Assembly: GCA_016840125.1 (NCBI GenBank)
Contig: JAEOSY010000143.1
Coordinates: forward strand, 1-10,810
DNA length: 10,810 nt
Origin: Candidatus Helarchaeota archaeon
Lineage (GTDB): Archaea; Asgardarchaeota; Lokiarchaeia; Helarchaeales; HEL-GB-A
Direction of reading: 5' to 3'
Of the stretch, positions 6,218-10,810 are shown in pieces (position 1 is the first letter of the stretch; every line of letters begins with the position of its first letter). The notes beneath the pieces were generated by a model. The model saw nothing but the letters and a program-made list of their open reading frames with translations, ran no database searches and was not told the DNA's origin. A program made the position numbers and the translations under genes.

Positions 6218-6225
6218 TATTTAAA
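6218..6225 (-). promoter_or_regulatory. TATA box of hsp20
   Basis: The minus strand reads TTTAAATA inside GTTTAAATATG. Transcription would begin near 6193, giving a leader of about 60 nucleotides. The rest of the 157-base gap (6135-6291) is AT-rich; I see no clear palindromic heat-shock operator in it. Confidence 0.6.
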
Positions 6226-6291
6226 CATAACTTATAGTGACTAATAAAAAGTGGTCTTTTACTCAAAAATGATTAGAATCGCCAGAGGGTT

Positions 6292-7002
6292 TTAGGTATG
6301 GATTTCATGTTCGTAGAGGAAAATTTCATTTAAAAGCTGGATGGATTCCGAGTTCTTCTTGGTAAAAGGGGTAACATTTCCATTAAAATTAATAATATCG
6401 TTTTTGAACCGTGATTCCCATTGGCCTAACGCAAAGGTTAATAATTCCTTTAAACGGGGCGAAGGAGGTTTTTTGAGAAATAGACAGCATTTCACATAAT
6501 TCCCCTCTGCAAAGTACATCGTAAAACCTCCATATACAATCTCTTTTAATCCTTTGGCGCGGCTAAAGCTTTTACCAAAAGTATCGATTGCAGAAATTAA
6601 ACCCGAAATTAAATCTGTATCTAGAGCCTCTGTAGTCCAATTCTGAGAAAAAAAGCGCATTCCCTTTCCTTTATGAATGAAAAGTAGATATTGGAGATTT
6701 AATAAGTCTTCATCAATCAATTCTAAACTCACTGGCTTAATAGGATATGTAGTTTTCCCAAAAATCATGTAATTTTTAGGTTTATCTTGAAATTTCTTAT
6801 CAAAAGTATATTTGGAAAACTCTTGTTCTGTGTCAAGTGGTCTTAAAGGGAATTTTAAGCTTCGTTTTAATTCTCTTTCCTTCTCTTTCTCTATATTGGA
6901 TGTATCGCGTCCTTTAGTGACTGAATAGATAACACTATGAAATGGATCAATGATATATAACCACGCATCAATGGCGTCTATATCATTAAGTAAGCGGTTC
7001 AA
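6292..7002 (-). CDS. Longin/roadblock-like protein of Asgard type
   Basis: A 236-residue cytosolic protein. Residues about 103-210 resemble a longin-type alpha/beta domain: a strand YLLFIHKGKGMRFFSQNW (105-122), a helix DTDLISGLISAIDTFGKSFS (128-147), strands IVYGGFTMYFAEG and KCCLFLKK, then a helix SPRLKELLTFALGQWESRF. Asgard genomes carry many such proteins, some beside small GTPases; that family knowledge is the basis of the name, and no GTPase lies here. Residues 10-27 (IDAWLYIIDPFHSVIYSV) may form a second, degenerate domain, followed by a charged EKEKERELKR linker. The start is uncertain: the frame is open back to about 7101, but TTG at 7002 is the only standard start codon before an internal ATG near residue 79. 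It has no good ribosome binding site, and a TTATAA about 32 bases upstream suggests a nearly leaderless message. Confidence 0.72.
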   Translation of the reverse strand: MNRLLNDIDAIDAWLYIIDPFHSVIYSVTKGRDTSNIEKEKERELKRSLKFPLRPLDTEQEFSKYTFDKKFQDKPKNYMIFGKTTYPIKPVSLELIDEDLLNLQYLLFIHKGKGMRFFSQNWTTEALDTDLISGLISAIDTFGKSFSRAKGLKEIVYGGFTMYFAEGNYVKCCLFLKKPPSPRLKELLTFALGQWESRFKNDIINFNGNVTPFTKKNSESIQLLNEIFLYEHEIHT

Positions 7003-7070
7003 ACCTATTTTTAGAGCAACTAAAGGAGTAGTTATAAGAAATTTCCAATGGGAATATTCATTTCCCCTAA

Positions 7071-7484
7071 TTAATTTGCCGTTTGTTTTGTTAATATGAG
7101 ATCAGATAATGTTCTTATTTTTTGTAATCTTTTATTCATAGATGCGTCAATTTTTTTAGAAGCAGATTGAATTAATGGAATTGGTGTTATTGATTCACTT
7201 ATTTTTTTAGGTGCTATTGGAGGTTTGGAATGTTCATCTAATAAGATTTCGGGCTCAGCAGGTGCATCTTTCGCTAGTAAAATGCTATGAACCTCTTTGG
7301 CGCGACGACTAAAATCCTCTGCCAACTCAAAATCGTCTAAATTGCGAGCAATTTCAGCGATTCGAGAAAGAATCTCTGGAAGTAAGCCGTAGTCTTCCTC
7401 CTCATAAAAAACCTCCGCCTGTGCTATAAGATCCGTCATTTCCGCAAGTAATATCACTTTCTCTTTCGGTAAATCCTTTCCCAC
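7071..7484 (-). CDS. Small helical protein, possibly TPR-like (unknown function)
   Basis: A 137-residue protein with a GTG start at 7484; the ATG just upstream reads into a stop after three codons. Residues about 5-75 form paired amphipathic helices (VILLAEMTDLIAQAEVFYEE, LPEILSRIAEIARNL, FELAEDFSRRAKEVHSILL), like a TPR or other helical hairpin used for protein contacts. A Pro-rich linker follows (about 76-105), then a basic C-terminal helix (KKIDASMNKRLQKIRTLSDLI). There is no catalytic motif, Cys or membrane segment. It sits 68 bases upstream of the longin-like gene on the same strand, so the two could share a transcript and function; a regulatory or adaptor role is inference. The family was not recognised. 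Confidence 0.68.
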   Translation of the reverse strand: MGKDLPKEKVILLAEMTDLIAQAEVFYEEEDYGLLPEILSRIAEIARNLDDFELAEDFSRRAKEVHSILLAKDAPAEPEILLDEHSKPPIAPKKISESITPIPLIQSASKKIDASMNKRLQKIRTLSDLILTKQTAN

Positions 7485-7555
7485 TAATCAACCATCCCTA
7501 AAGTTCAAAACACCATTCATTGTTTATTCAGGTTTTTAGCTATAATGTCGATTGA

Positions 7556-7563
7556 CTATATAA
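7556..7563 (-). promoter_or_regulatory. TATA box of the small helical protein gene at 7071-7484
   Basis: The minus strand reads TTATATAG, placed about 75 bases before the GTG start. A start near 7533 would leave a leader of about 50 nucleotides. It lies immediately after the U32 terminator, so this gene need not depend on U32 transcription. Confidence 0.45.
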
Positions 7564-7573
7564 TAAGTTTAAG

Positions 7574-7580
7574 AAAAAAA
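7574..7580 (-). terminator. Oligo-T (T7) terminator of the U32 gene
   Basis: A7 on the plus strand gives T7 within CTTCTTTTTTTCTT on the minus strand, 14 bases after the U32 stop codon. No hairpin is visible. Confidence 0.55.
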
Positions 7581-7593
7581 GAAGACAAATAAT

Positions 7594-8889
7594 TTAGGAG
7601 AGGCGATAATAATCCGATCTCCGTTTTAAGCGCCGTCTGGATTTTCGATGTCGATAGGTTTTATCTGTGAATGTGAAAATCTTATCCCCACTTTTTGCAG
7701 GTTTAGATAGTGCAATTTTAGCTATAATGGGGGTTTCCAACTTCGCGGGAGGTGTGATACTAACATCTTTCCCATTAAAAATAAGGGATTGAACCGTTTG
7801 GTGAAAATAGGTATCTGAACTTTTCTCCCCCATCACAAATATTTCATCACCTAATTGGAGCTTACCATTCGTTAGTTTAACTTTTGCTAAGTTTGACTCT
7901 GGTATGAAATTGGTGATAGTACCGAGTTCAATCATCCGGAAATGAGAAAGATTTGACGGCGATTTATGTTGGTGGTCAAGTTCGGTGGGGCGTTGAAAGT
8001 AGAAACCCGTAGTAAACCCCCGATTATAGACTTTTTTGAGATCTTTAATCCAATATTTGACCTTCTTCTTTGAGAATACTCCCTCATAATGCGCCTCGAT
8101 GGCTTCCCGATAGGTCTTCGTCGCGACTTCCACGTAATGGGGATCGCGCATGCGCCCCTCAATCTTGAAACAGTCTATCTTAGCCTCAATGAGTTTTGGG
8201 ATGTGAGCTACCATGCAAAGGTCACGGGAATTTAGAAAACGTTCCCCATCATAGATATATTCCTTACCCGTTTCATCATAGACCCACCATTGACGACGAC
8301 AGGGCTGAGTACATTCTCCCCGGTTTGCAGATTTCTCTGAAGTACCTTCAATATCTTGTGAAAAGTAGCAACGTCCTGAAATTGAGGTGCACATGGCACC
8401 GTGCACAAATACCTCAATTTGAGTAGTAGTCATCTTCGATTTGATCTCTTTAATCTGCTCGAGGGAACATTCTCGGGCAAGAATGATACGGGCTGCCCCT
8501 AATTGCTCATAAAATTTAGCTGCCACTGAGTTGGATACATTACATTGTGTTGAGATATGAAATTCCAAGCCTAACTCTTTCGCCAGTTGAATTGTGGCGA
8601 GATCATGTACAATAACTGCATCGATTCTCGCGTTTTTCGCTTTTTCTAATAAATTTCGGAGCTTTCCTAACTCGTTTTCATAAATCACAATGTTAGTGGT
8701 AAGGATCGCCCTCTTATCGTGGTCATGAAGAAATTTAACCGTGTTCGGGAGATCACTCTCCTTGAAATTATCCGCCTGCATCCGCATATTGAAGGTTTGG
8801 ACTCCAAAATAAAATGAATCAGCGTAGGGGAGGGCTGCTTTTAGCACTTTCATGTTTTTTGCAGGTGCCAGAAGTTCTACTTTTCGCAT
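7594..8889 (-). CDS. Peptidase U32 family protein, YegQ/TrhP-like (probable tRNA hydroxylation)
   Basis: A 431-residue cytosolic protein of the U32 family. It opens with VELLAPAKNMKVLKAAL (4-20) and FNMRMQADNF (33-42), typical of the TIM-barrel-like N-terminal domain. The family signature is intact at 159-177: E-x-F-x2-G-A-M-C-x4-G-x-C-x2-S. C167 and C174 plus C193, C197 and C240 supply the conserved cysteines thought to hold an iron-sulfur cluster. NRGECTQPCR (189-198) and CFKIEGRMR (240-248) are further landmarks. A C-terminal beta-barrel (about 318-405, LGTITNF, LQLGDEIFVMG) matches the U32 C-terminal domain, and the end is strongly basic (RHRKSRRRLKRRS), which suits RNA binding. Bacterial relatives TrhP and RlhA hydroxylate RNA pyrimidines using prephenate-derived chemistry; protease activity is doubtful for this subgroup. 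Length is close to E. coli YegQ (about 450). Which RNA position it modifies in archaea is unknown. Confidence 0.9.
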   Translation of the reverse strand: MRKVELLAPAKNMKVLKAALPYADSFYFGVQTFNMRMQADNFKESDLPNTVKFLHDHDKRAILTTNIVIYENELGKLRNLLEKAKNARIDAVIVHDLATIQLAKELGLEFHISTQCNVSNSVAAKFYEQLGAARIILARECSLEQIKEIKSKMTTTQIEVFVHGAMCTSISGRCYFSQDIEGTSEKSANRGECTQPCRRQWWVYDETGKEYIYDGERFLNSRDLCMVAHIPKLIEAKIDCFKIEGRMRDPHYVEVATKTYREAIEAHYEGVFSKKKVKYWIKDLKKVYNRGFTTGFYFQRPTELDHQHKSPSNLSHFRMIELGTITNFIPESNLAKVKLTNGKLQLGDEIFVMGEKSSDTYFHQTVQSLIFNGKDVSITPPAKLETPIIAKIALSKPAKSGDKIFTFTDKTYRHRKSRRRLKRRSDYYRLS

Positions 8890-8942
8890 ATTGTACCCAC
8901 AACTATTACTGAGTAAAACCCTCTAAAATTCTTTGCAAATGG

Positions 8943-8950
8943 ATTAAATA
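8943..8950 (-). promoter_or_regulatory. Candidate TATA element between the divergent U32 and propeller genes
   Basis: The minus strand reads TATTTAAT. A start near 8920 would leave a leader of about 30 nucleotides for U32, whose ribosome binding site is weak. The 120-base gap also has ATAAATAAT (8961-8969, plus strand) as a possible TATA element for the propeller gene, whose AGGAAG (8994-8999) precedes the ATG at 9010. Confidence 0.4.
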
Positions 8951-9009
8951 GTTGAACAGAATAAATAATTAACAAACGAATAGAAATAATTATAGGAAGA
9001 ATTAGAAAC

Positions 9010-10515
9010 ATGGAACGAAAATTAGTAGGTAAAACACTGCTTCTTATTTGCATGGTCTTTCTTATACCACTTCTCATGCCAACGGTACAAGCTTGGAACA
9101 CAAATGGCACGCGCGTGTGTGAAGATCCGCAAGCTCAAGCGTATCCCAAGGTCTGCAGCGACGGATCATCGGGGGCCATCATCGTATGGCAGGATCATAG
9201 GTCCTTAACGAGTTACGACATTTATGCCCAGCGGATCGACAAAACAGGGCAGATTCTCTGGGATCCAAACGGGATATTGATTTGCAATGCCGTAGGGGTC
9301 GGTAGTGATCAAGAACAAGCTCGAATCATCAGTAATGAGGCCGGTGGAGCGATCATTGTTTGGCTAGATCATAGAGATTGGGACATGGCAATTTATGCCC
9401 AACGTGTTAACGCAGCTGGTACGCCTCAATGGACTGCTAACGGATCGGTGGTTCAACCTGTGATCGGCACCAATATTTGGCTTACCCAACCTCGAATCTG
9501 CAGCGATGGAGCCCAGGGGGCGATCGTAGTATGGCTGCAAAGCCAGGTACCATCAAGTGTAGTCTATGATCTCTACGCACAGCATATCAATGCCTCCGGT
9601 TTTGCGCAGTGGGGACCCAATGGTGCCCTCATTTGTAATCATACAAGTAACCAACAGATCCCTGAAATTGCTAGTGACGGTCAAATGGGTGCGATAATTA
9701 CTTGGCAAGACAATAGGGCGGGGAATAATGACATTTATGCACAGCGTGTAAATTCGTCGGGCTCTCCCCAGTGGACCTCGAATGGAAGTATAGTTTGCAA
9801 TGCTGCTGGATCCCAAAGTGAGCCGCAAATCGTATCCGACGGGAGTACTGGCGCTGTCATAGCTTGGAGTGATGTTAGAGGTGGAATGAATAACGGGATC
9901 TATACCCAGCGCCTCAATTCTACAGGGCACCCACAATGGATTGCGAATGGTACTGCAGTTTGCAACGGAACCGGAGTTTGTGATAGCCCTTCTATAATTC
10001 GCGCCGCTACTGGCAGCTTTATCCTTGCATGGACTGATTCCAGAAGTGGAATCTATTCAGAGGTTTACATGCAGCGGATCAATGCCTCAGGCGCCGGTCA
10101 ATGGACCATAAACGGCATTCCAATCTTCACCAACATCGCTACTGCAATGGACGCCAGAGTGTGTAGCGATAGCCTTGGGGGTGCAATTACGACATGGTTC
10201 GACATGCGGGCGGGCGCTGATTCCGACCTCTACGCGCAACGTGTGACTTCCGCTGGATTGCCCCAATGGACGGCAAATGGGACTGCCGTTTGTACCCAAA
10301 ATAATTCACAATCAGACCATCAAATTGTCAATGCAGGTCCTGGGGGCGCGATAATCGTCTGGCAGGATGATCGGACGGGAATATATAATACCTACGCACT
10401 CGGTCTCGGGATTCCTGGCAACGGCGGTTCTGACATCCCCAGCTTTGGATTACCCCTCGTACTGATTACCCTCTTTGCTGTAGCCTATTCGATAAAACGG
10501 AAGCAACTAATTTAA
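9010..10515 (+). CDS. Membrane-anchored surface protein with eight propeller-like repeats
   Basis: A 501-residue exported protein. Residues 1-28 are a signal peptide (basic start, LLLICMVFLIPLL core, likely cleavage after VQA). Residues 29-470 are eight tandem repeats of about 51-60 residues beginning at 29, 84, 141, 201, 255, 310, 365 and 420. The consensus is W-x-x-N-G-x-x-(V/I)-C, then P-x-I-x-S-D-G-x-x-G-A-I-I-x-W-x-D-x-R-x-G, then (I/L)-Y-A-Q-R-(V/I)-N-x-(S/A)-G-x-P-Q. This layout suggests an eight-bladed beta-propeller. Several repeats are imperfect: repeat 3 lacks D-x-R, and repeat 8 ends early at YALGLGIPG. Sequons (NGT, NGS, NAS) recur at the W-x-x-NG turn. The C-terminus has a GGSDIPSFG linker, a hydrophobic helix (about 478-494) and KRKQLI, an anchor resembling archaeal C-terminal sorting tails. 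A role in adhesion or ligand binding is inferred; the ligand is unknown. Confidence 0.88.
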   Translation: MERKLVGKTLLLICMVFLIPLLMPTVQAWNTNGTRVCEDPQAQAYPKVCSDGSSGAIIVWQDHRSLTSYDIYAQRIDKTGQILWDPNGILICNAVGVGSDQEQARIISNEAGGAIIVWLDHRDWDMAIYAQRVNAAGTPQWTANGSVVQPVIGTNIWLTQPRICSDGAQGAIVVWLQSQVPSSVVYDLYAQHINASGFAQWGPNGALICNHTSNQQIPEIASDGQMGAIITWQDNRAGNNDIYAQRVNSSGSPQWTSNGSIVCNAAGSQSEPQIVSDGSTGAVIAWSDVRGGMNNGIYTQRLNSTGHPQWIANGTAVCNGTGVCDSPSIIRAATGSFILAWTDSRSGIYSEVYMQRINASGAGQWTINGIPIFTNIATAMDARVCSDSLGGAITTWFDMRAGADSDLYAQRVTSAGLPQWTANGTAVCTQNNSQSDHQIVNAGPGGAIIVWQDDRTGIYNTYALGLGIPGNGGSDIPSFGLPLVLITLFAVAYSIKRKQLI

Positions 10516-10522
10516 TTCCCAC

Positions 10523-10530
10523 TTTTTTTT
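10523..10530 (+). terminator. Oligo-T (T8) terminator of the propeller protein gene
   Basis: T8 lies seven bases after the TAA at 10513-10515, with no hairpin. The rest of the 170-base gap (10516-10685) carries a weak TATA candidate, CTTAAATC near 10630, for the next gene and nothing else I can identify. Confidence 0.6.
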
Positions 10531-10629
10531 CATGCTGAATCTGAGAAGACCATTATCATGTATCAAGACTAATTAGTAATAAGTTCGATGGAGTTCAAAA
10601 AAGGACCAAAAATCTCTTCTATCCATATA

Positions 10630-10637
10630 CTTAAATC
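10630..10637 (+). promoter_or_regulatory. Candidate TATA element of the last secreted protein gene
   Basis: CTTAAATC in an AT-rich patch lies about 50 bases before the ATG at 10686. A start near 10658 would leave a leader of about 28 nucleotides with GGAG at 10677-10680. The match to a TATA box is only partial. Confidence 0.3.
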
Positions 10638-10685
10638 AGAGTAAAGACAAGAGGTTGAATATAAGTGAAATGGAATGGAGCTAAT

Positions 10686-10810
10686 ATGAAACCTCAAAAA
10701 AAATTCTCACTACTCTTCGTACTCTGCTTTTTCGGAACGTTGGTGATTGCCGGGCAGAATATCATCACGAATCCCTCGACTTTGGTAGAAAAATTAACAA
10801 GTTCACCTGC
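10686..10810 (+). CDS. Secreted protein, N-terminal fragment (3' end outside window)
   Basis: Only 41 complete codons are visible. The ATG at 10686 has GGAG five bases upstream; an in-frame GTG at 10665 is possible but worse placed. The translation starts MKPQKKFSLLFVLCFFGTLV followed by IAGQNIITNPSTLVEKL: a basic start, a hydrophobic core of about 16 residues and a probable cleavage near IAG. It is therefore an exported or membrane-anchored protein. It follows the propeller surface-protein gene on the same strand but after an oligo-T terminator, so it is likely transcribed separately. It was too short to be reported by a length-limited gene search. Nothing can be said of its mature domain. 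Confidence 0.7.
   Translation, partial: MKPQKKFSLLFVLCFFGTLVIAGQNIITNPSTLVEKLTSSP

Noticed and set aside
7932..8426. Short open frames on both strands inside the U32 gene
   Set aside because: They overlap the intact U32 Cys signature region, which is clearly the coding frame.
9553..9936. 127-codon minus-strand open frame inside the propeller gene
   Set aside because: It is antisense to conserved repeats of a clear coding region; its apparent repetition mirrors the repeats on the other strand.

Overview
The window looks like a chromosomal segment of an archaeon, most probably of the Asgard superphylum (Promethearchaeota). Transcription signals are archaeal: TTTAAATA-type TATA boxes upstream of several genes, oligo-T tracts after several stops, and GGTGAT/GAGGTG-type ribosome binding sites. 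The Asgard assignment rests mainly on a longin/roadblock-like protein (6292-7002, minus) carrying a DTDLISGLISAID segment of a kind I associate with Asgard genomes. It is an inference, and I cannot name the lineage. I see no rRNA, tRNA, CRISPR array, transposase or integrase. Every base lies in or close to a gene, and no gene-free stretch exceeds about 170 bases.

Layout. 1-2232 (+): 3' part of a large secreted NosD-like parallel beta-helix protein with beta-sandwich domains, truncated by the window edge. 2310-3827 (-): an FAD/NAD-linked disulfide oxidoreductase of the dihydrolipoyl dehydrogenase/mycothione reductase superfamily with a His-rich tail. 3928-4424 (-): two overlapping genes for 85-residue two-helix membrane proteins. 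4508-5558 (+): three consecutive small helical proteins that share modules with one another in a mosaic way; this is the most unusual part of the window. 5649-6134 (-): an Hsp20 small heat-shock protein. 6292-7002 (-): the longin-like protein. 7071-7484 (-): a small helical protein. 7594-8889 (-): a U32 family protein of the YegQ/TrhP type. 9010-10515 (+): a surface protein with a signal peptide, eight propeller-like repeats and a C-terminal membrane anchor. 10686-10810 (+): the start of another secreted protein.

How it fits together. Both ends of the window encode exported, sequon-rich surface proteins; the middle holds cytosolic redox, chaperone and RNA-modification functions plus lineage-specific small proteins. 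Gene orientation changes often, and most genes have their own promoter or terminator signals, so this is not one large operon. The plausible co-transcribed units are the two membrane proteins and the three small helical proteins. No gene of the 2-oxoacid dehydrogenase, copper or nitrous-oxide pathways accompanies the oxidoreductase or the NosD-like protein, so pathway names should not be transferred to them from family names alone.
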